Shown: piece after piece, positions 9,853 through 17,542 of the stretch
How positions within the stretch are numbered: the first letter of the stretch is position 1
Layout: each line of letters starts with the position of its first letter
Assembly: GCA_027011385.1 (NCBI GenBank)
Contig: JALVAD010000190.1
Coordinates: 1-32,179 of the forward strand
DNA: 32,179 nt
From: Saprospiraceae bacterium
Lineage (GTDB): Bacteria; Bacteroidota; Bacteroidia; Chitinophagales; Saprospiraceae
Direction: 5' to 3'
The notes under the pieces: model-generated
Databases searched by the model: none
Told to the model about the DNA's origin: nothing
What the model saw: the letters and a program-made list of their open reading frames with translations, nothing else
Position numbers and translations under genes: made by a program

Positions 9853-10620
9853 ATGCAAAAAAAATATATATTTCTGACCTTTCTTTTGATGGCTATGATT
9901 TTTGTTGTGGCGTTTGTTGCTGAAAGAAATAATTGTGATAGTAGTATTAGCGAACAGTTCCACTTTAAATCCAAAAAATGTACTGCTATGAGTCCGGAAA
10001 AACTCCTAATCACAGCACTAAGTTCAGACAGATTTATAGGAGTTGATGACTTAGCCCAAAAAATAATCAGTGAGGATCCCACATACATATTGATAGATAT
10101 TAGAGAAAAAGAAGAATTTCAAAAATACTCTTTACCGGGGGCTATTAATGTTCCTTTCAAAAATATTCTCAAAGTTAATGATAGTGAACCATTCTACAAA
10201 TCAAGTGCATATATCAAAGTGATTTTTTCAAATAATACTATGTTAGCGGATCAAGCTTGGATAATTATGAGAAGAATGGGTTGTAAAAACATTAAAGTAT
10301 TGGATGGAGGGCTAAATCGATTTTTCTTGACATTGATGAATCCGGCTAAACCAAAGGAAACTGACTCCCAACAAGCATTTGATATGTATAGATTTAGAAA
10401 ATCTGCGGGAATCTATTTTGGTATGCCTAATCCACAAGAGTTTATTCCTAAACAACAATTAGCAATTTACAAAGCCAAAAGGAAGATTGAAATTGCTCCA
10501 AGGGTACATTCAGCTAAAACGAATGGAAATAAGGCTAAAAGTCAGGTAAAAAAACAGGTAAAAATAATAAAAAAGAAGCAAGGAGAAGAGGAGGAAGATG
10601 AAGAAGACGAAGGTTGTTAA
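9853..10620 (+). CDS. Membrane-anchored rhodanese-fold protein lacking catalytic Cys, with acidic C-terminal tail ending in Cys
   Basis: N-terminal TM anchor; YILIDIREKEEFQKYSLPGAINVPF rhodanese motif; catalytic loop replaced by VIFSNNTMLAD; Lys-rich linker then GEEEEDEEDEGC-stop. Confidence 0.82.
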   Translation: MQKKYIFLTFLLMAMIFVVAFVAERNNCDSSISEQFHFKSKKCTAMSPEKLLITALSSDRFIGVDDLAQKIISEDPTYILIDIREKEEFQKYSLPGAINVPFKNILKVNDSEPFYKSSAYIKVIFSNNTMLADQAWIIMRRMGCKNIKVLDGGLNRFFLTLMNPAKPKETDSQQAFDMYRFRKSAGIYFGMPNPQEFIPKQQLAIYKAKRKIEIAPRVHSAKTNGNKAKSQVKKQVKIIKKKQGEEEEDEEDEGC

Positions 10621-10637
10621 ATATAAAAAATATTGAG

Positions 10638-11369
10638 ATGGGAAAGTCAAATAAAGGATTTGGAATTTTAGTAGCTATACTAATATTGTCATTTATAGCT
10701 GCAATATTCTATGTAACTGCCGATACGAGAAATATCGTACCCTTTGCAATGGATTATGATAAAGTATTAAGTGAAGTTTTGAGTCACAAAAATAGAATTT
10801 CACCGATAAAACTTGCAAAAATAATTGTTGATAAAGATTCTTCATTTGTATTGGTAGATATTAGAAGCCAATTTGATTATGACAAGGGACATTTGCCCGG
10901 TGCTACCAATATATTCAAAGCAGATATTTTGGAGAAAGATAATTTGGATTTTTTCAGATTATTAAAAGCGCAAAACAAAAGTGCCATTCTATATGGTAAT
11001 GATGCTGTTGAAGCCAATGCTCCTTTTATGATATTGCAACAAATCGGTATTGACAATGTCATTCTGTTGGAAAGCGGATATTCATTTTTTGAAGGCAATG
11101 ATTATAAAACTATTTCTGAAATGGGAGAGTTGGATTTGGGAATAGAAGTGGCAGCAATGGACTTCGCAAAATTGATTAATAGTGAGAAAACAAAAGCAAA
11201 AAATATAACCGTAGAGGAAGAGAAGGAAAAAGCTAATGCGAAAAAGGCTTTGAATTATAAGAAAAATAAAAAATCAGCCGTTACTAAAAAGACAGTAGTA
11301 ACAAAGAAAAAACAAATTCAAAAAACTGAAAAGAAAAACGAAGAAGAGGAAGAAGATGAAGGCTGTTAA
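10638..11369 (+). CDS. Membrane-anchored rhodanese-fold protein lacking catalytic Cys, with acidic C-terminal tail ending in Cys
   Basis: The ATG at 10638 (MGKSNKGFGILVAILILSFIAAIFYV, TM anchor) is preferred over the track start at 10614, which is a TTG overlapping the previous gene. FVLVDIRSQFDYDKGHLPGATNIF rhodanese motif; loop AILYGNDAVEAN without Cys; tail KKNEEEEEDEGC-stop. Confidence 0.82.
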   Translation: MGKSNKGFGILVAILILSFIAAIFYVTADTRNIVPFAMDYDKVLSEVLSHKNRISPIKLAKIIVDKDSSFVLVDIRSQFDYDKGHLPGATNIFKADILEKDNLDFFRLLKAQNKSAILYGNDAVEANAPFMILQQIGIDNVILLESGYSFFEGNDYKTISEMGELDLGIEVAAMDFAKLINSEKTKAKNITVEEEKEKANAKKALNYKKNKKSAVTKKTVVTKKKQIQKTEKKNEEEEEDEGC

Positions 11370-13149
11370 TGGTTATAACATCCTAGGATTGATTATTTAT
11401 CTTTTGTTTTTTTATTCGTGTACTTCCGATAATAATTCTGCTACCAATCAGACTAAATCGGAATCTTGCTTGTCTTGTCATAGTGGTATGACAGGATTTA
11501 GCGATGCTCATAATCCCGAAGCAATTGGGTGTAGCTCCTGCCATTTGGGTAATATCAATTCTGATATAAAGGAAATAGCTCACCAAGGGATTGTGCGAAT
11601 TCCCGGAAATCTTAGTAATGTTTCACAGACTTGTTCCACTACAAATTGTCATAAAAGTGAATTTAACAGGGTGAAAAATTCAATAATGACTACAAATAGT
11701 GGAATTGTAAGTATTGACAAATTTGCATTTGAAGAAGTAAATCATACCGATACTTTTTTTCATATTGAGAATATTCAAGGTACTGCCGCGGACAGACACT
11801 TAAAGAATCTTTGTTATAAATGCCATTTGGGATATGAGAAAAAACATCCCGGAGCTACTTCAGAATTATCGCGTGGTGGAGGCTGTTTGGCTTGCCATTT
11901 GAATTATAATAAACATAAAATTGATAGTTTAGCACATCCCTCTTTAGATTTGAATATCGGTAATGAAAAATGTTTTGGTTGTCATAGCCGGTCTAGTAGA
12001 ATCTCCACTAATTATGAGGGATGGTATGAAACTGTTTTGTCCAAAGAAGATGTAAAAGACTTTACCAAATATCGGATTCTACTTGATGGCAGAGTATTTG
12101 CACACGCAGAGGATGATGTTCATCATAGAGCAGGATTACTGTGTATAGATTGTCATTCTTCAATTGATGTGATGGGAGATGGACAAAGATATAACCATCA
12201 AAGTGATGCTGTCAAAATCCGATGTACAGATTGCCACCCCAAAGCAGGATTTAATAAAATAAGCCGTAAAAAGGCAGGAATTATCGCAGCTAAAGATTAT
12301 GTTCTGAGAAAATATAAATATAAAAGTAAAGAATTTATAATCACACAAAAAGATTCTGTTGCATTAGTAAATACAGGATTCAACAAAGAAGGAGCGCCTT
12401 TCTTGATTGGCAAATTTAATCAAAAAATACACCACTTAAAGAACCAGCCTGATGCTTGCCAAAAAGATAAAGTACACAGTAAGCTTGATTGTAGTATGTG
12501 TCACACTTCTTGGGTTACAAGTTGTATAGGCTGTCATACAGGATATGATGACAAAGTAAAAATAAAAGGAACAACCAAAAGAGGGAAATGGTATGAAGAA
12601 ATTGGTGAGTTTAATAAATCCTTGCCTGTAATGGGAGTAAGCTTTGATGAAGAAAAAACAATAACGCCCTCAATTCCGGGAATGATAATGACTTTGGATA
12701 AAACAGGGTTTAAAGGTGAAAAATATGGACATGATTCTATTTTTCTTCGACTTTTTGCACCAATTTCTGCACATACAATTAATCCCAAATCCCGTTCTTG
12801 TAAATCCTGCCACCTCAATCCTGAGGCAATTGGGTATGGTAAAGGCACATTAATGTTTAATAAGAATACAGGTAAATGGCTCTTTGAGTCTTTGTATGAC
12901 ATTGCAAAACAAGATAGTTTGCCACAAGATGCTTGGATTGGGTTTCTGTCGGCTATTGAAAAAAAAAATAGGTATTCGGCTCATCAAAACTTTTACCCTT
13001 TGGATTTGGATGAACAAATTAAGGTATTAAAGGTCGGGTCATGCATATATTGTCATCCAAATAATGAAGTTCTTTTAACAAAAATAATTGAAGGTAAATA
13101 CAAACAACAAATTGATAAATGCAAATATTTTATTGATAAAAATAATTAA
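11356..13149 (+). CDS. Multiheme c-type cytochrome (11 CXXCH plus 1 CX4CH), putative lipoprotein
   Basis: Heme motifs CLSCH, CSSCH, CSTTNCH, CYKCH, CLACH, CFGCH, CIDCH, CTDCH, CSMCH, CIGCH, CKSCH, CIYCH; N-terminal hydrophobic segment ending in LLFFYSC (possible lipobox). Confidence 0.93.
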   Translation: MKAVNGYNILGLIIYLLFFYSCTSDNNSATNQTKSESCLSCHSGMTGFSDAHNPEAIGCSSCHLGNINSDIKEIAHQGIVRIPGNLSNVSQTCSTTNCHKSEFNRVKNSIMTTNSGIVSIDKFAFEEVNHTDTFFHIENIQGTAADRHLKNLCYKCHLGYEKKHPGATSELSRGGGCLACHLNYNKHKIDSLAHPSLDLNIGNEKCFGCHSRSSRISTNYEGWYETVLSKEDVKDFTKYRILLDGRVFAHAEDDVHHRAGLLCIDCHSSIDVMGDGQRYNHQSDAVKIRCTDCHPKAGFNKISRKKAGIIAAKDYVLRKYKYKSKEFIITQKDSVALVNTGFNKEGAPFLIGKFNQKIHHLKNQPDACQKDKVHSKLDCSMCHTSWVTSCIGCHTGYDDKVKIKGTTKRGKWYEEIGEFNKSLPVMGVSFDEEKTITPSIPGMIMTLDKTGFKGEKYGHDSIFLRLFAPISAHTINPKSRSCKSCHLNPEAIGYGKGTLMFNKNTGKWLFESLYDIAKQDSLPQDAWIGFLSAIEKKNRYSAHQNFYPLDLDEQIKVLKVGSCIYCHPNNEVLLTKIIEGKYKQQIDKCKYFIDKNN

Positions 13150-13155
13150 TCCGGC

Positions 13156-13833
13156 TTAGCCAAACTCACTTATGCGTTCAAGCATTGATTTATTTTTTAT
13201 TTTAAAGCTTTTACCTTTTAATTTTATAAGCTTATCCGCTTCAAATTCTTTCAGGATGCGTATCGTATTTTCCATAGAAAGTCCCGCAAATTCTGCTAAT
13301 TCTTGTCTTGATAGTGGAATTGTGAATTCAAGACATCCAAAAATATGGTTTGAAAGACATAAAATCATATCGGCAACCTTGCCTCTTGAATTTTTTTCGG
13401 TAATACATAGCAGTCTTTTATAAAACCTGGAAGTGTTGTGATTGATATATTTTATAATTTCATTACTGAAAGCGACATTCTTTCTTAATACTTCTTTAAA
13501 TGCCATTTTATCATATAGCTCAACTTTACATTTCTCAAGTGCAGTTACCGTATATTGATAAGTTTTATCCTCAGTATATAAACTTGATAGACCAAGGAAG
13601 TTATTATCTCTTTTAATTGTCAATATTATTTTTTTTTGAGATCCTTCAATATATATTTTTGATATTCCTTTTTTTACAAAAATGATGCTATTACTTAGAG
13701 TACCTTGTTTGATTAAAACTTCTCCTTTGTCATATTTTATACTCGTTTTATTGTTTTTAAGAATTAATAATTCGCTTTCTGTTAGCAATTCAAATGCCTC
13801 ATTATGAGTAATATCTTTAATACAATTTGACAT
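13156..13833 (-). CDS. Crp/Fnr-family transcriptional regulator
   Basis: cNMP-binding-like domain and C-terminal HTH (IPLSRQELAEFAGLSMENTIRILKEFEADKLIKLKGKSFKI). The track start (13905) is a TTG inside a palindrome, so MSNCIKDI (ATG at 13833) is the more plausible start. Confidence 0.9.
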   Translation of the reverse strand: MSNCIKDITHNEAFELLTESELLILKNNKTSIKYDKGEVLIKQGTLSNSIIFVKKGISKIYIEGSQKKIILTIKRDNNFLGLSSLYTEDKTYQYTVTALEKCKVELYDKMAFKEVLRKNVAFSNEIIKYINHNTSRFYKRLLCITEKNSRGKVADMILCLSNHIFGCLEFTIPLSRQELAEFAGLSMENTIRILKEFEADKLIKLKGKSFKIKNKSMLERISEFG

Positions 13834-13891
13834 ATAAGCTCTTGTTGTTTCGGTAAATATAAAGTATTGCTGAGATTTGTCATAATATTTT

Positions 13892-13905
13892 TTGATAAAT
13901 ATCAA
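13892..13905. promoter_or_regulatory. FNR-type binding site TTGAT-AAAT-ATCAA upstream of the regulator, in the divergent intergenic region
   Basis: Exact TTGAT-N4-ATCAA palindrome between the regulator (minus) and the rhodanese lipoprotein gene (plus). Confidence 0.65.
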
Positions 13906-13960
13906 TAAATAAGATGCTTTATAGCAAATGATTACTCAAGGATTATAAATCAATTGAATT

Positions 13961-13968
13961 TAACTTTG
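13961..13968 (+). promoter_or_regulatory. Possible Bacteroidota-type -7 element (TAnnTTTG) for the 14046 gene
   Basis: TAACTTTG matches the TAnnTTTG consensus; no convincing -33 TTTG found at the expected spacing. Confidence 0.3.
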
Positions 13969-14045
13969 TGTCAGAATAATCATTGGATGTTTTAATGATT
14001 TTTCAAATTTACAAAATTTAATTTTTTAAACAAAAAACTAATATC

Positions 14046-15026
14046 ATGAAAAAGCTTTTTAATTTATTATTGATTGTGGCATTTGTGCCTTTATTATTTA
14101 CTACAGGATGTAAAAAGGATATTGTTGATGCAGAATTTGATACACTGACAGAATACGTAAGTACTAATAATTTGGATTTACCAAATATATTGGATGGTTG
14201 GGTAAAACCCGGTTCAAAAATAGGTGTAGATACGGTAGATTACTCAGTTCCTAATTATTATATTATGGACTTTAGAAAGGCTGATGATTTTGCTAAAGGG
14301 CATATCAAAGATGCACATAATGTAGTTTTTGCTAAACTTTTGGATGAAGCTGCAAAAGCAGGCGGTAAGGATATACTTTGTGTATGCTATACAGGACAGA
14401 CCGCTGCCAGAGCAACCGGATTTTTAAGATTGGCAGGATACCATGCTGTTACGCTCAAGTGGGGTATGGCTGGTTGGAATGCTGATTTTGATGCTAAATG
14501 GGCTACAAATGCAAAAGATGTAAATTCTCCAAATTGGGTGACAACCGGTGCACCTACTGCTATTTCTGAATTCGATGCACCGGAGTTTACAACAGATAAA
14601 ACAGATGGTAAAGATATTTTAACAGCCAGAATAAACAAAGCAATTGCTTATGATTGGACAATTAGTAATTCTGATGTATTAGCTAATCCTGAAAATTATT
14701 TTATAAACAATTTTTGGCCACAAGATTCTTGGGATACTTACGGACATATAAAAGGTGCCTATAGAATAAGTGATTTAAAAGCTGAAACATTAAAGAATCT
14801 TGATCCAAAAGAAACTGTTGTTACATATTGTTACACGGGGCAAACATCCGCTATTACAACAGCATGGTTGCAGGTGATGGGTTTTGATAAAGCTAAAAGT
14901 TTGCTATTTGGAGCAAATGGAATGGCTCATTCTAAGCTTGTAGTTGGAACAGTTGGTAAAGCAGCAGCTAAATCTTGGCATGGAGCAGGAAGTGCCAGCA
15001 CATTGAACTATGGATACGTGAAATAA
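14046..15026 (+). CDS. Lipoprotein with two rhodanese domains, both retaining the active-site Cys
   Basis: Lipobox LLFTTGC; active loops CYTGQTAA and CYTGQTSA, each preceded by a substrate/D-x-R type rhodanese motif (YYIMDFRKADDFAKGHIKDAHNVVF). Confidence 0.9.
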   Translation: MKKLFNLLLIVAFVPLLFTTGCKKDIVDAEFDTLTEYVSTNNLDLPNILDGWVKPGSKIGVDTVDYSVPNYYIMDFRKADDFAKGHIKDAHNVVFAKLLDEAAKAGGKDILCVCYTGQTAARATGFLRLAGYHAVTLKWGMAGWNADFDAKWATNAKDVNSPNWVTTGAPTAISEFDAPEFTTDKTDGKDILTARINKAIAYDWTISNSDVLANPENYFINNFWPQDSWDTYGHIKGAYRISDLKAETLKNLDPKETVVTYCYTGQTSAITTAWLQVMGFDKAKSLLFGANGMAHSKLVVGTVGKAAAKSWHGAGSASTLNYGYVK

Positions 15027-15052
15027 AAATACTATTTTGATTTACTAAAATT

Positions 15053-15088
15053 ATAGCCTGTCTGTGCAATCAACGGGCGGGCTATTTT
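15053..15088 (+). terminator. Rho-independent-type terminator after rhodanese lipoprotein gene
   Basis: 12-bp stem ATAGCCTGTCTG/CGGGCGGGCTAT with three G-U wobbles, 9-nt loop, followed by TTT. Confidence 0.7.
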
Positions 15089-15103
15089 AAAAAATAGTAC
15101 AAC

Positions 15104-15117
15104 TTGACTTTTTTCAA
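15104..15117. promoter_or_regulatory. Weak FNR-like half-conserved palindrome TTGA-N6-TCAA before porin gene
   Basis: TTGACTTTTTTCAA about 19 bp upstream of the porin ATG; outer TTGA/TCAA conserved, inner T/A not. Confidence 0.3.
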
Positions 15118-15135
15118 CAATTTAAAACTAATGTT

Positions 15136-16230
15136 ATGATTAAGATAAAATTTATAATTGCACTTCTTATTACACTATTTGCTACTCAAGCCATGTTTTC
15201 ACAAGGTTGTGAAGAGCCGGGTGAAGGTGATGGCATCAATATTTTTGGTTATATTCAACCACAATTTGAATACAATTTTTATGGCAAAGACGGTATTTTT
15301 AATAAAAACGCTGACAAAAGCGGATTTTATTTCCAAAGGGCAAGATTGGGAGTTCTGGGAAATATCCCATACGATTTCAGTTACTATTTTGTGATGGAAT
15401 TTTCGCCTGAAAGAGGTATGGGAATCAACGATGCTTTTGTCACTTACAATAGGTTTGGTCCTTACTTGAAAGTTTCGATGGGACTGTTCAAAACTCCTTT
15501 TGGATTAGAGCAAATGACAGGTTGCCACAAGTTGACATCTATTTACCGATCTCATGTCGTTGATGAATTGGCAGGACCTATAAGAGATATGGGAATTATG
15601 CTTTCTGGTGGAACAGGAGAGAAAAAAATATTCGGTTTGAAAGCTAAAAACATTTTTGGATACCAATTTGCCATTGTTAATGGTGAAGGAAGAAATACTA
15701 AAGATATTGACAATAGAAGATCATATATTGGAAGATTTACATTTCATCCTTTTGATTTTATTTCTATTGGAACAAGTTATAGATACAGCAATTTTAAACC
15801 TCTAGCCGAAGGAACTGAAAAAGACGATTATGGTACCAGATTAGGTTATGAGCTTATGTTGAAATACAAAGGCTTCAAATTATCGGGGGAAATGATTTCC
15901 GGAAGTGATGTTGGTACAATTAAATCAGGTGGTGGATGTAGCGGGTTGCCGGTGACATACGAGGAAGGTTCTGTTGACAAAAGCGGTTATTACTTTATGG
16001 CGTCATACAAAACTCCTTGGAATATCGAACCTGTGATTAAGTATGAATCATATGATCCAAATCTTGATCCCAAAGAAGGAAAAGAGGATGCATTTTCAAC
16101 AATGACATTCGGAGTGAATTATTTTTTCAATGAGTGGACCAGACTACAAGTCAATTATCTATACAATGCTGAAGAAAAGGAAAAAAGAAATGATAGACTG
16201 GTTATTCAGGTACAAGCAGTAATTAAATAA
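15136..16230 (+). CDS. Outer-membrane beta-barrel porin (phosphate-selective porin O/P-like)
   Basis: Signal peptide; GINIFGYIQPQFEYNF... FYFQRARLGVLGNIPYDFSYYFVMEFSPERG... LKVSMGLFKTPFGLEQM, typical of OprO/OprP-like porins; amphipathic strands to the C-terminus. Confidence 0.85.
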   Translation: MIKIKFIIALLITLFATQAMFSQGCEEPGEGDGINIFGYIQPQFEYNFYGKDGIFNKNADKSGFYFQRARLGVLGNIPYDFSYYFVMEFSPERGMGINDAFVTYNRFGPYLKVSMGLFKTPFGLEQMTGCHKLTSIYRSHVVDELAGPIRDMGIMLSGGTGEKKIFGLKAKNIFGYQFAIVNGEGRNTKDIDNRRSYIGRFTFHPFDFISIGTSYRYSNFKPLAEGTEKDDYGTRLGYELMLKYKGFKLSGEMISGSDVGTIKSGGGCSGLPVTYEEGSVDKSGYYFMASYKTPWNIEPVIKYESYDPNLDPKEGKEDAFSTMTFGVNYFFNEWTRLQVNYLYNAEEKEKRNDRLVIQVQAVIK

Positions 16231-16249
16231 AAAAACTAAATCAATAAAA

Positions 16250-17122
16250 ATGAAAACATATAAATTATTAGGAATAATCTCCTTGATAGTAATGATGGTC
16301 ACCGGTTTGACTGCTCAAGGGGACATAATCACGGCAAAACAATTCAAAGAATTGAAGAAAAGTGCCGATAATTTGGTAATTGTCGATGCAAGTAAAGCTA
16401 AACTTTATAAAAAAGCACATATAAAAGGAGCCGTAAATATACCGTATAAAGTACTGAATCTTGACAAAGGCATTGGTGAAGTAGCAGGTTTGCTTAAGCC
16501 TGTTGAAGATGTTGCTAAATTACTTGGTGACAAAGGAATTAGCAATACAGATATGATAGTTGTATATGACGAAGGAAGCCAAAAATATTCTTCAAGAGTC
16601 TATTGGGTGCTAAAATACCTCGGCGCAAAGAATGTAAAATTATTGCACAAAGAAAATAAAGCGTGGAGAAAAGCGCGTATTCCATTGACATCTTCATCAA
16701 CAAAACTCGATGCTAAAACTTTTGAGGTAGTGATAAACAATGATGTATTTGCTGATATTTCATTTATTGAATCAAATAAAGATATTGTTATAGTCGATGC
16801 GAGAGGCAAGAAAGAATTTACCGGTACCGGAGACAAGAAAAAAACAAAATATAGCAAAGGACATTTACCCGGAGCAGTCAACTTATTCTTCAAAGATGTA
16901 CAAAATGAAGACAAATCATTTAAAAGTGTTGAAGATATGACAAAAATCGCTGAAGATTTGGGCTTCACAAAAGACAAAACATATGTTGTTTATTGCAAAA
17001 CAGGTATAAAGGCAGCAGTAGTTTATAATGCATTGAAAAACGTATTGGGATATCCAAATGTGAAGCTATATGACGGAGCTTATCTGGAATGGGAAAAGAA
17101 AGGCAAGGCAATAGAGAAATAA
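16250..17122 (+). CDS. Secreted tandem rhodanese (sulfurtransferase), second domain catalytic
   Basis: Signal peptide MKTYKLLGIISLIVMMVTGLTAQG; N-terminal domain loop VVYDEGSQKYSSR (Asp at Cys position), C-terminal domain loop VVYCKTGIKAA (Cys present); GHLPGAVNLFF motif. Confidence 0.92.
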   Translation: MKTYKLLGIISLIVMMVTGLTAQGDIITAKQFKELKKSADNLVIVDASKAKLYKKAHIKGAVNIPYKVLNLDKGIGEVAGLLKPVEDVAKLLGDKGISNTDMIVVYDEGSQKYSSRVYWVLKYLGAKNVKLLHKENKAWRKARIPLTSSSTKLDAKTFEVVINNDVFADISFIESNKDIVIVDARGKKEFTGTGDKKKTKYSKGHLPGAVNLFFKDVQNEDKSFKSVEDMTKIAEDLGFTKDKTYVVYCKTGIKAAVVYNALKNVLGYPNVKLYDGAYLEWEKKGKAIEK

Positions 17123-17151
17123 GCGGAGTGATATTAAGTTTTGTTGGTAAT

Positions 17152-17183
17152 GGCTGGTTCTATTGAAGAATCAGCCTTTTTTT
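17152..17183 (+). terminator. Rho-independent terminator after the tandem rhodanese gene
   Basis: GGCTGGTTCT-ATTGA-AGAATCAGCC stem-loop (one G-U) followed by TTTTTTT. Confidence 0.9.
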
Positions 17184-17474
17184 GTTTTTAGTTAAGCGCT
17201 AGAAAGATTGGCTCAATAGGCTCAGGGTTGATAAGTATATTTTCCACCAAGAGGACATCTCGCTGTACAGAGGGATGGCTCAGGGTAGTGAGTGCAGTTG
17301 AGTCAAAAGTTGTTACACTTTGAGTTGAAGGTCTCTGACCTCTCAACGATGCAACACACGAAAATGGGTTTCATTAGTAAAAACGGTGTAGGCTTAGTGG
17401 ATATAAGAATTATTATTTTTTATTATCAAAACTGTCCACCGGAGTAGCCAGCAACCCACAATTATAAGGCCAGA

Positions 17475-17496
17475 TGATAAGCGAATGTCTCTGACT
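17475..17496 (+). repeat. Short dispersed repeat, copy 2 (TGATAAGCGAATGTCTCTGACT)
   Basis: 19/22 match, all differences transitions, to the reverse complement of 1650-1671. Confidence 0.5.
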
Positions 17497-17542
17497 GGGA
17501 TGCCAGAGGGGGTAGCTGCTCGGAAAATTAATTTTGATAATA

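Noticed and set aside
10614-10637. TTG start extension of the second rhodanese in the ORF track
   Set aside because: It overlaps the upstream stop. The ATG at 10638 begins a standard membrane anchor, so the extension is probably artefactual.
13834-13905. 24-residue N-terminal extension of the Crp/Fnr ORF
   Set aside because: It begins with TTG inside a perfect FNR palindrome; more likely 5' untranslated DNA.
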